Shown: positions 34,623 through 42,942, counted from the first letter of the stretch. The stretch is DNA of 64,000 nt from an uncultured Lachnospiraceae bacterium (GCA_902476265.1 CABSCP010000004.1:62001-126000), one strand, 5' to 3'. The notes: generated by a model not told the origin, from the letters alone. Translations and numbers: made by a program.

Positions 34623-36020
34623 TCAAAAGGGAAGCTCCATCTGCTCCGGCACCGGCAGGAATCCATCCGAAGTTTTTTCACCTCCGTTGCCATTGTCCGT
34701 TGCCGGGGTGTCACGTTCCCAGCCCTTTTGTCTGCCATACTCGGCAAACATACGGGGATTGGAAAAATACCTCCACCCCGTGATACAGTGGTTCATAATG
34801 TCGTTGACCTCCCTGATTTCCCATTGTTTCGGTTCGTCAAAGGGGTGGTTCAGGGCTTCTTTATAAAGCTGTTTGGAGCAGACGGCTTCGCCGGTAAAAC
34901 GGTCAAGGTACGCCTGTATCATTCCGGCTTTTGTGTCCTCCGGCATAAACTCCCGCTGGTGTTCTTTAAGGTAACGCACCATTTCCGGGCTGAACGACAG
35001 CTTAAAGCCGCCGCTTCTGTAAATTGTCATGGCTTCCGCCCAGAGCTGCCCCATGTAGGCTCTGGAAGCTGCTTCATTCTCTAAAATGTGAACCTCGGCC
35101 TGTTCCGGGTAGACCATCACGGGGATAAAGCGCCGGTTACCGGAGCGGTCAAGAGGAAGGAAGTCCAGTGCGTTTGAAGTGCCGCCAAACACACACTGGC
35201 GGGGGCGGTCTGCCGGGTGGGTTTCATAGGGTATCTTGTAGACCTCCTTCTGGCGGCTTAGGAAAGACTTGATTTCCTCTATGCTCTTGGCGTTTGCGGT
35301 GGCAATCATTTCTGACATTTCAATAATCCAGTGCCCTTGCAGCTTACGGTACACGTTATCATCGTCCAACTTCCGCAGGTCGTCAGAGAACCACTCGTCC
35401 CGGACGGCCAGCAGCCGGAAGAAAGTAGACTTCCCGGCTCCCTGCCCGCCTACCAGACAGAGCATGATTTCAAATTTACAACCCGGCTGAAATGTCCGGT
35501 GAATGGCTCCCAGCAGAAACAGCTTCAAGGATTCGTAAGTGTAATTATCTGCGGCGGCTCCTAAGAAATGGCGCAGGGCAAAGCGGATTCGCTCTGTCCC
35601 GTCCCATGTCAGGCTGTTTAAGTAGTCCCGGACAGGGTGGTAGCTGTTCTCGTCAGCGGCAAGGGCGGCGGCGTCCGCTATCTTTTTTTCGCTTGTCAGG
35701 CCGTAAGTTTCTTCCAGATAGAGCCGGATATATTTCATGTCCGTGTCGGTCATGGCGCTCCCCGCCCTGCGCCGGTGTCCGATGGGTTTTATGATGTCGG
35801 TGCGGTCAGTCAGCAGGTTACAGGCGATTGCCCCGGAGAGAAGCGGGTCTTTCTGGAACACGGTCAGACAGTTCTTAATACTGTTGCGGACGCCGCCTTT
35901 CTCGGTGCTTTCCAGTAACGCCTTTACTTCCTCAACGCTCTGGGGCGGCTCGGCCATGTCTGCCGTTTCCTTCACGGCCTGCCTTATCTGTGGCGGCAAG
36001 CTCTGCCATTCTTCGTTCAA
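34623..36020 (-). CDS. VapE-family superfamily 3 helicase/primase-like protein
   Basis: 465-residue replication protein of phage satellites and mobile elements. Residues about 100-190 contain the VapE N-terminal block NSYHPVRDYLNSLTWDGTER; Walker A is LVGGQGAGKSTFFRLL, Walker B-like IIEMSEM, and sensor GGTSNALDFLPLDRSGNRRF. With the CHC2 gene it likely starts element replication after excision. The start is a TTG behind GTGAGG and overlaps the CHC2 gene by 89 bp in another frame. Confidence 0.88.
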   Translation of the reverse strand: MNEEWQSLPPQIRQAVKETADMAEPPQSVEEVKALLESTEKGGVRNSIKNCLTVFQKDPLLSGAIACNLLTDRTDIIKPIGHRRRAGSAMTDTDMKYIRLYLEETYGLTSEKKIADAAALAADENSYHPVRDYLNSLTWDGTERIRFALRHFLGAAADNYTYESLKLFLLGAIHRTFQPGCKFEIMLCLVGGQGAGKSTFFRLLAVRDEWFSDDLRKLDDDNVYRKLQGHWIIEMSEMIATANAKSIEEIKSFLSRQKEVYKIPYETHPADRPRQCVFGGTSNALDFLPLDRSGNRRFIPVMVYPEQAEVHILENEAASRAYMGQLWAEAMTIYRSGGFKLSFSPEMVRYLKEHQREFMPEDTKAGMIQAYLDRFTGEAVCSKQLYKEALNHPFDEPKQWEIREVNDIMNHCITGWRYFSNPRMFAEYGRQKGWERDTPATDNGNGGEKTSDGFLPVPEQMELPF

Positions 36021-36576
36021 GGTTCCTCACTTCCTTTCCGTACTCGATGATAAGGGAAGCCCTCTCATGGAGGGTTCCAAAAAAAAGGGTGTCCAGCAGA
36101 TATTCCACATGGCTCTCTTTCTGCAAGGCTTCCACAAATAAAGGGTTCCAGTCCTCGTCCGGCTGGCGGGGTGCGTACTGTGTTTTCCAGCGGCGCAGGA
36201 GATGGTAATAATCGGATAGCACTTTGAAACAGTGCCGTTCCAGCCGTTTAAACCGCTGTTCCTCGGTTTCCTGCCGGGGTTTATGGTCTATCCGGCGCTG
36301 TGTCCGCTTCCCGTCCTCGTAGGGAACGGAGAAGTCCTGCGCCAGCATGAGGGCGGCTTCCTTTGCTCCGATACCTTCCAGACGGGAGACAAAATCAATC
36401 ACGTCCCCGTCCGCCTGACAGCCGAAACAGTGAAAGCGGCGGTCAACCTTCATGCTGGGGGTTTTGTCGCTGTGGAACGGGCAGGCCGCCATGCCGTTTC
36501 TCCCCACCCGGATTCCGTAACGCTCTGCCGCCTGTCTTGTGGTGACAGACTGCTTGACTGCTTCAAATACATTCAA
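35932..36576 (-). CDS. CHC2 zinc-finger primase-like protein
   Basis: 214 residues. The first 70 form a DnaG-type CHC2 zinc finger with CPFHSDKTPSMKVD and FHCFGCQADGDVIDF (ligands Cys-His...Cys-Cys). The rest is Arg-rich and helical and lacks the TOPRIM catalytic core, so polymerisation would need the VapE partner or host enzymes. Overlaps the VapE start by 89 bp. Confidence 0.88.
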   Translation of the reverse strand: MNVFEAVKQSVTTRQAAERYGIRVGRNGMAACPFHSDKTPSMKVDRRFHCFGCQADGDVIDFVSRLEGIGAKEAALMLAQDFSVPYEDGKRTQRRIDHKPRQETEEQRFKRLERHCFKVLSDYYHLLRRWKTQYAPRQPDEDWNPLFVEALQKESHVEYLLDTLFFGTLHERASLIIEYGKEVRNLERRMAELAATDKAGREGNGRHGRAAPER

Positions 36577-36652
36577 ATGAAATCCTCCTGAAATATCTCT
36601 GAAAATTAAAAAGGCACCTGCCTGTGATTTTTCATCACATACAAATGCCTGT

Positions 36653-37339
36653 TTAAAGTTCCATATCCTGTTTTCTTTTGGGCTTAGCTGGCTGCCCCGC
36701 CGCTTCCTGATTCTTTTGTATCTGCTTTTCGTGGAGCTTCTTCACAATAGATTCCTTTTTCTGTGGCTCTACCAGCGTGGTACATCTGGCCGGTTTCTGC
36801 TTCTCCGGTGCCAGCACCTTGTTAATCCAGTATCGCACGTCCCGCAGAGTTTTTACATCTGCCTGAACTCCGGCAAGCGCCGTCTGACCTTTCTCATGTT
36901 CGGCTGCAAGCTGGCTTCGCTCTGCTTTCAAGGCTTTGGTGCTGTAAGGTTTCCCGTCCAGATGGATTTTCAAGTAACGGACGGCGGCAAAATAAGCGTC
37001 CAGCTCTGGTTTGTGGCTGTCCTCAAATTTCTGTTTTTTCCCTTTCCAGAAGATTGCGGCGTATTCCTCCTGAACCGGCTTCTCGGCTTCATAGTTCCCG
37101 ATATGGCGGAGCATGGTATCAATGGCTTTGATACGGTTTTCCTTTCCCTTCATATCCTGCCGGATTGCCGCCGCCTTTTGGCTGATCGCTTCCATATGGG
37201 TGTCAAGGCTTTCTACGGTGGTGATTTCATGCTCCTTTAAAAAGTCCACGGCTTCCATGACCTTGTTGAAGTCAGTGACAGAGCTTTTCAGCCTGCCTTT
37301 CCCTGTCCAGCCGGTGCGTTCCTCCTGACGGAGTGACAT
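36653..37339 (-). CDS. C-terminal part of MobA/L relaxase after in-frame TAG
   Basis: Lys/Glu-rich helical segment of 228 residues if started at the ATG at 37339. It continues in the same frame as the relaxase N-terminal part: only the TAG at 37376-37378 divides them, and codons between the TAG and this ATG (REPTLPELLSRY) look coding. The sequence has the coiled-coil look of relaxase C-terminal domains (TVESLDTHMEAISQKAAAIR) and ends in PKRKQDMEL. It may be translated by internal initiation, readthrough or not at all; no strong RBS precedes ATG 37339. Confidence 0.55.
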   Translation of the reverse strand: MSLRQEERTGWTGKGRLKSSVTDFNKVMEAVDFLKEHEITTVESLDTHMEAISQKAAAIRQDMKGKENRIKAIDTMLRHIGNYEAEKPVQEEYAAIFWKGKKQKFEDSHKPELDAYFAAVRYLKIHLDGKPYSTKALKAERSQLAAEHEKGQTALAGVQADVKTLRDVRYWINKVLAPEKQKPARCTTLVEPQKKESIVKKLHEKQIQKNQEAAGQPAKPKRKQDMEL

Positions 37340-37375
37340 ATACCGGGATAGCAGCTCCGGTAAGGTCGGTTCCCG

Positions 37376-38251
37376 CTATTCTTCCAGCGCTTCAAGGACA
37401 GCCTGCTTTTTCTCTTTTAAGTCGGCAAGCCAGCCCTGCAAGCCTCGTATCATCTGCCGGATTGACTGCATAAGGCCGTTGGCGGCTTTAATGTCCCGGT
37501 TCAGGTTCCCGATGTTGGTCTGGATTCCCTGTTTCTCCATCTGGCTGACTGCTGGCCCCATGTGGACGGTGGGGAGCTTGTCAATGCCTTGACGCTCATA
37601 GGAACGGAGGTCAAGACGCTCCGGTCGGCCTGCGGCTTCCAGATAGCGGTTTGCGGTGTCAGACCAGCCCTGCCGCCATAGTTCCACCTTGCTCTGGTCG
37701 TTCCAGTCCACGGTGTCCTCCTTATGGCTTTTCCATCTGCCGGACGGGAGCCGGATTCGTTCCCCTGCTTCGTCAAGGTCATAGACTTTCCGGCACTTGG
37801 GGAGCCATTTGCCGGTTTCGTCCATCGCCCGCATGGTCAGGAGGATATGAGCGTGAGGGTTTCCGTCCCCCTTGTCATGGATAGCAAAGTCGGCAATCAT
37901 ACCTTTGGAAACAAAAAACTCCCGGCAGTAGTCCCGGAGAAGGTCGGCATACTGTGACCGGGGAAGTTCCCTCGGTATGGCAAGAACAATCCTCCGGGCA
38001 AGCTGGGAGTTCCATTGTTTTTCAACCGCTTCGGCGGCGTTCCATAGGGTGTTGCGGTCGGCATATTCCGGCGGGGCGTGAGGGGGAAGCAGGATTTCCT
38101 TATGGACGATTTCGCTCTTGTGGGAATAGTATTTCTGTTTCTGGTCGTACTCGGAAAACAACCGGTCGCCGCTCTGGTAGGCAGCGGAAGCAACGGCGGA
38201 CTGTCGGCTACTCCGCTGTATGATTCTTACGTCAAAGTGCGGGCATGGCAA
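37376..38251 (-). CDS. MobA/MobL relaxase, N-terminal catalytic part
   Basis: Conjugative relaxase that nicks oriT. This part has 291 residues and begins MPCPHFDVRIIQRSSRQSAV with the N-terminal block SAAYQSGDRLFSEYDQ; the metal-binding His cluster is NPHAHILLTMR and the supporting motif DFAIHDKGDGNPH. The start is TTG at 38251, eight bases after AAAGGAGG, giving the conserved MPCPHFDV N-terminus; the ATG at 38284 is upstream of the RBS. The frame is cut by TAG at 37376-37378, and homologous-looking sequence continues behind it, so the full-length protein may be broken. Confidence 0.85.
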   Translation of the reverse strand: MPCPHFDVRIIQRSSRQSAVASAAYQSGDRLFSEYDQKQKYYSHKSEIVHKEILLPPHAPPEYADRNTLWNAAEAVEKQWNSQLARRIVLAIPRELPRSQYADLLRDYCREFFVSKGMIADFAIHDKGDGNPHAHILLTMRAMDETGKWLPKCRKVYDLDEAGERIRLPSGRWKSHKEDTVDWNDQSKVELWRQGWSDTANRYLEAAGRPERLDLRSYERQGIDKLPTVHMGPAVSQMEKQGIQTNIGNLNRDIKAANGLMQSIRQMIRGLQGWLADLKEKKQAVLEALEE

Positions 38252-38386
38252 AGATGTGGCCTCCTTTCTCCCGTTTCCGGGCATGGAAAAAGCAGGGAAC
38301 CTTTCAAAGATTTCCTGCTTTTTCGTGCCGCTGGTGGGCGGCGGTTATTCGGTTTTTAATGAGTTATCAGAGTGGCAAACTGAAAG

Positions 38387-38848
38387 TTATATTAGCGAAA
38401 AGTCAAATAAATATATTCCGTTCAGCCCTTTTGATTTATTAAAATTTACACTGATATGAGGCATAGGAAATTTGAATGTTTCACTCGACCACTGGATCGC
38501 AGAAGCCGTAAACGCTTCATTTTGTATATTACAATCTTCAAACTGAATATTACGGAGTGCAATCTTGAGATAGGAATCTTTTTGTAATAATTTCTCTATC
38601 TGGTTACTAATTAGTTTTAATCCACGACAAAAACAATCTAATTCTTCGTTTGTCAGAGATTGACTATACGGATATGGAAAAAGCATATCTTGGAAATAGA
38701 TTTGGTCTGTTAGTTTTACACAGCTTTCTTTGTCTTCCACTGCTTTGAGTACTTGATAGCCCGCTTCAAGTAAAATTCCAATTTTCCATTTTCCATGCAT
38801 AAGTTTATAATTTGATTTTGTCCATATAAACTTTTCTATAAACGACAC
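38387..38848 (-). CDS. Unknown AT-rich accessory protein
   Basis: 153 residues, not recognised. It is rich in Ile, Leu, Asn, Phe and Tyr, with conserved-looking blocks (YFQDMLFPYPYSQSLTNEEL and FKFPMPHISVNFN), no membrane helix and no catalytic motif. Base composition is much more AT-rich than the relaxase genes beside it, so it is likely a late cargo gene. The size, composition and single-gene placement resemble polymorphic-toxin immunity proteins or small defence genes, but I see no evidence to assign either. The start is GTG or, less likely, ATG at 38800. Confidence 0.6.
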   Translation of the reverse strand: MSFIEKFIWTKSNYKLMHGKWKIGILLEAGYQVLKAVEDKESCVKLTDQIYFQDMLFPYPYSQSLTNEELDCFCRGLKLISNQIEKLLQKDSYLKIALRNIQFEDCNIQNEAFTASAIQWSSETFKFPMPHISVNFNKSKGLNGIYLFDFSLI

Positions 38849-38975
38849 CCCCTACGCAAAATTATATTTGTCAAGTACGTCTTATATGCCTAAGACGCAC
38901 AAAAGTAAATTCCAATTTATCGCTGGATTTATTATACTTTATTCTGTCAAATAAGTATAGCGGGATTTTGTAAAA

Positions 38976-39183
38976 CTTGTTGCCCGGGAACAGCTTGCAA
39001 AGCAAGGTGTTCCCGGGCGGCAAGTCCACAAAAGGGTAGCTGGCGTAAGCCAGCGCAGGGGAAGTGTAGCGTCCCCTGTGATGATTGAAGCGGCGTGGAA
39101 ATCATCTGCTTTCCGCCGGAAGCCCCTGGCAGGGCGCAACGCACCACTTCATGTGGTGTATAGTTGCGCCCTCTTTCAGAGGG
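38976..39183. other. Hairpin-rich noncoding region, oriT or structured RNA candidate
   Basis: Five stems lie in 210 bp: CTTGTTGCCCGGGAACA / TGTTCCCGGGCGGCAAG (38976-38992, 39008-39024; 15 of 17 pairs, with an inner CTTGC/GCAAG); GCTGGC-gtaa-GCCAGC (39039-39054); CAGGGGA/TCCCCTG (39056-39078); GATGATT/AATCATC (39080-39106); GGGCGCAAC/GTTGCGCCC enclosing CACCAC/GTGGTG (39132-39171). GCGG at 39090 can also pair with CCGC at 39113, crossing the fourth stem. No ORF is convincing. It lies between relaxase and Rep-like genes, where oriT is often found. Confidence 0.7.
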
Positions 39184-39239
39184 GGAAGCCCCAGCTTGCC
39201 GCTATGAAAGCAATCATAGCCGTTTCCGGCTTGGTTCTG

Positions 39240-39527
39240 TTACTCATTTTGTGGGGATTCTGCAAATACTTTTTCTATAAGCTGCCTGTTGTCGCTTCTG
39301 TGGAACAGCAACTTTAAAAGCTGGTTGACCTGTTCATCAGTTGCCGTGTCCGGATTAGGGAGATAGCTTTCCAGCATAGCCCCTCTGGTACAGAGCCGGT
39401 GTGTCCGTTCCTTTCTGGTAAGTTGCTTCATCTGGTGCTGTAACATCTTTTCCTCATGTTGCGCCCTCCGCAGTTTTGCTTCGCTTTTTTCAATCTCCCG
39501 GTTGAGTTTTTCCAGCTTCTCATTCAT
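39240..39527 (-). CDS. DUF3847 protein
   Basis: 95-residue helical, charged protein, typical DUF3847 of Firmicute mobilisable elements: a coiled coil (MNEKLEKLNREIEKSEAKL) followed by KERTHRLCTRGAMLESYL and a C-terminal helix. Function unknown; usually next to relaxase and Rep genes. The start at 39527 overlaps the upstream stop as ATGA with GGAGG before it. Confidence 0.85.
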   Translation of the reverse strand: MNEKLEKLNREIEKSEAKLRRAQHEEKMLQHQMKQLTRKERTHRLCTRGAMLESYLPNPDTATDEQVNQLLKLLFHRSDNRQLIEKVFAESPQNE

Positions 39528-39858
39528 AGTCGGCTTCCTCCTTCGGAAGCAGAATATAAAGGTGGTTTGTTTCTCCAACGCCCTGACGCACCCGCATAAC
39601 CAGACCGGCGTTCTCCAATTCATTCAGGGCACGCTTGACGGTCATAGGGCTTCGGGAAAGCGCCGCCGACAGTTCCATGATAGGGAAGCGGATAAACAGG
39701 ATTCCGTTAGCGTCCTCAATAGCTTCCGTCAGGATAGCGTCCAGCAGACAGGCGTACATGACCTTTGCGGTGCTGCTAACCGGGAGCCGCAGCATGGCTC
39801 CCGGCAACGGTAGACAGGGCGGCAGGGGCGTGTCAATCGTCATAAATTCAGATTTCAT
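39520..39858 (-). CDS. Rep-like winged-helix protein
   Basis: 112 residues. STAKVMYACLLDAILTEAI, then RFPIMELSAALSRSPMTVKRALNELENAGLVMRV, is a winged helix-turn-helix of the type in RepA_N initiators and related regulators of mobile elements. It is shorter than complete initiators, so it is probably a copy-control or initiation accessory protein. Coupled to DUF3847 by an ATGA overlap. Confidence 0.75.
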   Translation of the reverse strand: MKSEFMTIDTPLPPCLPLPGAMLRLPVSSTAKVMYACLLDAILTEAIEDANGILFIRFPIMELSAALSRSPMTVKRALNELENAGLVMRVRQGVGETNHLYILLPKEEADYE

Positions 39859-40045
39859 TTAGTTGGGGTTCCTCCTTCTTTTTTGCTCGTTTTGACAGAT
39901 AACGGGAGCAGTCCACTACAACAGCCCGAAAACTCTGTTTGCAAGTATGCTGGCATTTCCGGCAAAGCCCGTTGTAGGCCATGCGCCCACGGTCATTGAG
40001 GAAGAAAGCAAGCTCCTTCTTCCGTTTCTTGCTCATTCTTGGCAT
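39848..40045 (-). CDS. Small Cys-containing basic protein
   Basis: 65 residues, very basic, with CRKCQHTCKQ and a later Cys (VDCSRYL), so possibly a small zinc-binding nucleic-acid protein. AAGGAG precedes the ATG. Overlaps the next gene by 11 bp, so it is the first gene of the small-gene operon. Not assigned to a family. Confidence 0.65.
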   Translation of the reverse strand: MPRMSKKRKKELAFFLNDRGRMAYNGLCRKCQHTCKQSFRAVVVDCSRYLSKRAKKKEEPQLNEI

Positions 40046-40136
40046 GATGTCTCCTTAAAAATAAATCCACCCATTTCAGCCGTAACAGCGGGAAACAGGC
40101 GGACAGTGTTTCTTGTGTTGTATTTCGGGGCGATTT

Positions 40137-40319
40137 TCAAATAAAATGCGGCCTTGGGGCCGTCTTTACCTTCCCCTTAGTAGTGCAGGCAGGGCAGACT
40201 ATACCCTGCCGGATTGTAGTGTTTCGGTATCGTTTTTGTGTCAGTTCTGCCGGGGTTCCCTGCTGTCGTTCCTGCCCCTGAATCTCACAGCGGCGTTTCG
40301 TTCCCGTTGGTACGCTCAT
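40137..40319 (-). CDS. Possible small protein, doubtful
   Basis: Sixty codons starting at an ATG with AAAGGA 12 bases upstream and containing VCPACTTKGK. The composition (many Thr, Arg, Gln) is not distinctive and I recognise no family. Listed because it is the only plausible gene in the 530-bp gap 40046-40575. Confidence 0.3.
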   Translation of the reverse strand: MSVPTGTKRRCEIQGQERQQGTPAELTQKRYRNTTIRQGIVCPACTTKGKVKTAPRPHFI

Positions 40320-40520
40320 CGCAGTCAGGATTCCTTTATCCCGCCGCAAGTCGTGGCGTTACATCACCGGGGAACATATCCCATACAGGCCGGTCATTCG
40401 ATTGGAATAATCCATCGATGAACTGGCTTAATCATAGCCCATTTTTGAACCCTGTGCCGTATAGCCACAAAGTAGGAAGAAAGCCCTGAAAATGAAAATT
40501 TCCACGATTGCGGAATGGTA

Positions 40521-40529
40521 TGGTATAAT
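40521..40529 (+). promoter_or_regulatory. Extended -10 promoter of the element repressor
   Basis: TGGTATAAT (TATAAT at 40524-40529 with TGn in front) 47 bp before the XRE repressor start on the plus strand. No good -35 is seen. Confidence 0.6.
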
Positions 40530-40575
40530 GGCCTTGCGGTGCTGTTTCTGCCGCAGGGAAGGAGCGTCAAAGCCT

Positions 40576-41385
40576 ATGAAATGTGGCATAACCATACAGG
40601 AGCGGCTAAAGGATTTAAGGACAGAGCGGCATTTAAAGCTAGGGGAACTGGAAAAACTGACCGGTATTTCAAGTTCTGCTTTAAGCAGCTATGAAAATAA
40701 TGACTACAAGGAAATCAACCACGGCAACCTTATCACACTGGCAAAGTTTTATGGCGTGTCAACGGACTACCTCCTTTGCCTGACTGAAAACAGGAATCAC
40801 CCAAACACAACCTTGTCGGAGTTGCATTTGAGTGATGAAATGATTGACTTATTAAAAAGCGGGCGCATGAACAACCGGCTGCTGTGTGAAATTGTTACCA
40901 ACAAAGATTTTATATCATTAATCACAGACGCAGAAATCTATGTGGACGGGATTGCCTCCATGCGCTTTCAGGATTTAAACAACGTGTTGGAAGTGACACG
41001 GGCGGAGGTTCTGCGCCAGTATCAGCCGGTGGAAGAAGATACCCCTTTGAAAGCATTACAGGCTTCCCAGATACAGGAAGATGATTATTTCTGTCATGTG
41101 ACACATAAAACATGGGATTCCATTCTGCACAGTATTCGGAAGGCTCACAAGAACGATGTGGAGAGTGCGCCGGATTCCTCCAACTCGCTGAAACTGATTA
41201 AGGATATGCAAAAAGCGCTGCGTGTCCCCGGCACCTATCTTGATGTATTTTGCCATGTGATGTGTGACAGCCTGAAAATTAAGTACGATAAACTTTCCGA
41301 AAAAGAGCGCTCCGACTTAAAAAGGGTTTTACGAAAGTCTGAATTTTACAAGGATTCCCCTTTAGATAATCGGAAACGGAGATAA
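40576..41385 (+). CDS. XRE-family transcriptional regulator of element A
   Basis: 269 residues. The N-terminal helix-turn-helix is TIQERLKDLRTERHLKLGEL with recognition helix SSSALSSYEN and ends with YGVSTDYLLC, the classic XRE end. The C-terminal 190 residues are a helical sensing/dimerisation domain. It is divergent from the replication genes and so is the likely lysogeny-type repressor of the element. The start at 40576 has AGGGAAGGAG upstream; the longer reading from 40492 adds Cys-rich noise. Confidence 0.88.
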   Translation: MKCGITIQERLKDLRTERHLKLGELEKLTGISSSALSSYENNDYKEINHGNLITLAKFYGVSTDYLLCLTENRNHPNTTLSELHLSDEMIDLLKSGRMNNRLLCEIVTNKDFISLITDAEIYVDGIASMRFQDLNNVLEVTRAEVLRQYQPVEEDTPLKALQASQIQEDDYFCHVTHKTWDSILHSIRKAHKNDVESAPDSSNSLKLIKDMQKALRVPGTYLDVFCHVMCDSLKIKYDKLSEKERSDLKRVLRKSEFYKDSPLDNRKRR

Positions 41386-41391
41386 TAGAAA

Positions 41392-41430
41392 GCCGCTGCA
41401 TAGAGATTTTTCCATGCAACGGCAGTTTTA
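41392..41430. terminator. Bidirectional terminator after repressor
   Basis: GCCGCTGCAT / ATGCAACGGC stem (one mismatch; 41392-41401 and 41414-41423), with TTTTA after it on the plus strand and TTCTATTAT on the minus strand. It lies between convergent genes. Confidence 0.75.
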
Positions 41431-42249
41431 ATTAGGGGTATATTCAATTTCTATTGTATAGTCCCCATTTTCATAAGCAATCTGTAAATTATAATCACCG
41501 ATTTGTATCTCACCCTCTTCAACAGGGTAAAACCTTTTTTCCTTTATATCGCATATCACAATTTCCTCTACCAGACTTTCCTTAACTATCTCCATAATTT
41601 TTCTGATACAATCATCACAAAAATGACTTTTCATCTTATGAACACTGACAATACGTCGTTCCCGGTAGATTGTAGCTATACCTGTTTTTTGGCTGGGACT
41701 TTTCAGTATGTTAATACGGGTTCCGCTAATTTCATCATATCCGAAAGTCATTTTCGTATTATTTAGGTTTTCGTATTCTTCCGGCCTGTCACCAGCTTCA
41801 AATATATCTAATCCATAGAGTTCTCCTGTATTCGGACAGACCAGATATAACCGCGCCGGATAACTTTGTCGTTCCAGACAACAGCTTTCTGCTGTATTGG
41901 GTATATATTGAATAGCTGTTTCTATATCTCTTCCATATTCGCTATATACTAAATCATGCCGGATCTCTTTAACTATTTCATTATATTCATCATCTGTTGC
42001 CGTTGCCAGATAAAAAGCAACCATATTCATTACTTCCTCTATGTCCTCGCCATTTTCCCTATTGATACGAATATTGTTGATTCCTGTAATAAATAGGCAA
42101 GCCGCTATAGTAATCATGCTTAGTAGAAATCCTCCATACCACAAAGAACGCTTGTCAGACTGACTAAGGTGTATTTTGGAATCATCACCAACATCGTCCT
42201 CCCAATATTTCCACCATATTTCGTGAATCTTCTTCCATATTTTTATCAT
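41428..42249 (-). CDS. Unknown single-pass membrane protein
   Basis: About 273 residues. A cytosolic N-terminus of about 40 residues, one membrane helix (FLLSMITIAACLFITGI) and an extracellular or cytosolic C-terminal domain of about 210 residues with a cysteine pair (ESCCLER) and CDDCIRKIM. Not recognised. Similar proteins occur as cargo of Firmicute mobile elements. The ATG at 42249 has GGGG upstream; a GTG at 42261 is the alternative. Confidence 0.65.
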   Translation of the reverse strand: MIKIWKKIHEIWWKYWEDDVGDDSKIHLSQSDKRSLWYGGFLLSMITIAACLFITGINNIRINRENGEDIEEVMNMVAFYLATATDDEYNEIVKEIRHDLVYSEYGRDIETAIQYIPNTAESCCLERQSYPARLYLVCPNTGELYGLDIFEAGDRPEEYENLNNTKMTFGYDEISGTRINILKSPSQKTGIATIYRERRIVSVHKMKSHFCDDCIRKIMEIVKESLVEEIVICDIKEKRFYPVEEGEIQIGDYNLQIAYENGDYTIEIEYTPN

Positions 42250-42330
42250 AACCAATACCACCCCTTCATTTAATACTTACTACGAGTTAAGAAATTAGAA
42301 AGTTTCATCTGACTATCTATTAAATATAAA

Positions 42331-42363
42331 GTGCTATCATTTAGCTGTCAAGTGACTGCATAC
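42331..42363 (+). promoter_or_regulatory. Operator-like element before RHH gene 1
   Basis: GTGCTATCATTTAGCTGTCA followed by AGTGACTGCATAC. A similar block (ATGCTATCACTTGCCTGTCT, then AGTGAATGTATAA) lies at 42638-42670 before the second RHH gene. Conserved TGCTATCA, CTGTC and AGTGA spaced alike suggest a shared operator/promoter. Confidence 0.5.
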
Positions 42364-42417
42364 TTTTCTTTGGAATTAAGGTAACATTTTTTTATATCCA
42401 AAATGGAGGGCAATGAT

Positions 42418-42606
42418 ATGGCTACTAACAAGCGTGTATTTACATTACGCCTATCAGAAGAGGTATTTAATAAAATTGGGACTTTGGCCACTGCTGAACG
42501 GCGTTCCATGACTAATTACATCGAATATGTTTTAATCAAGCATTTAAAGGAAGTCGAGCAAGAACATGGCGTAATTGATGTCAAACAGATTGATAAAGAT
42601 ATTTAA
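42418..42606 (+). CDS. Ribbon-helix-helix protein 1
   Basis: 62 residues. MATNKRVFTLRLSEEVFNKI forms the beta strand and first helix, and RRSMTNYIEYVLIKHL the second, as in CopG/Arc-type DNA-binding dimers. GGAGG eight bases upstream of ATG. It is followed by a paralogue, and both are preceded by related operator-like blocks. Confidence 0.82.
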   Translation: MATNKRVFTLRLSEEVFNKIGTLATAERRSMTNYIEYVLIKHLKEVEQEHGVIDVKQIDKDI

Positions 42607-42637
42607 AGAAGTAAGATTTTTTTATTTTACAGGCAAA

Positions 42638-42670
42638 ATGCTATCACTTGCCTGTCTAGTGAATGTATAA
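42638..42670 (+). promoter_or_regulatory. Operator-like element before RHH gene 2
   Basis: Second copy of the TGCTATCA...CTGTCT...AGTGAATG block described at 42331-42363, about 55 bp before the second start codon. The two genes therefore probably arose by duplication of gene plus promoter. Confidence 0.5.
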
Positions 42671-42724
42671 AAAGTGGGCAATTTGGTTTACCATATGTTT
42701 GTACTCGAAATGGAGGATAAAACT

Positions 42725-42910
42725 ATGGCAACTAACAAACGAGTTTTTACATTACGTCTGTCAGATGAAGTGTTTGATAAAATTGGTATTTTAGCAACTA
42801 ATGAACATCGTTCTCTGACTAACTACATTGAATATGTATTGATTCACCATTTAGAGCAAATAGAAAAGGAACATGGTGAAATTCAACTGAAACAGACTGA
42901 AAAGGAATAG
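42725..42910 (+). CDS. Ribbon-helix-helix protein 2
   Basis: 61 residues, paralogue of the preceding gene: MATNKRVFTLRLSDEVFDKI then EHRSLTNYIEYVLIHHLEQI. Around two thirds of positions match. GGAGG eight bases upstream. The pair may form homo- or heterodimers controlling element A or each other (inference). Confidence 0.82.
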   Translation: MATNKRVFTLRLSDEVFDKIGILATNEHRSLTNYIEYVLIHHLEQIEKEHGEIQLKQTEKE

Positions 42911-42942
42911 CTTTCCTAATTAGTAGAATAAGCAGTAAAACA

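Noticed and set aside
37376..37378. TAG as pyrrolysine or recoded codon
   Set aside because: No pyl genes or recoding element seen; other genes here also stop at TAG (for example hrcA). A nonsense mutation is simpler.
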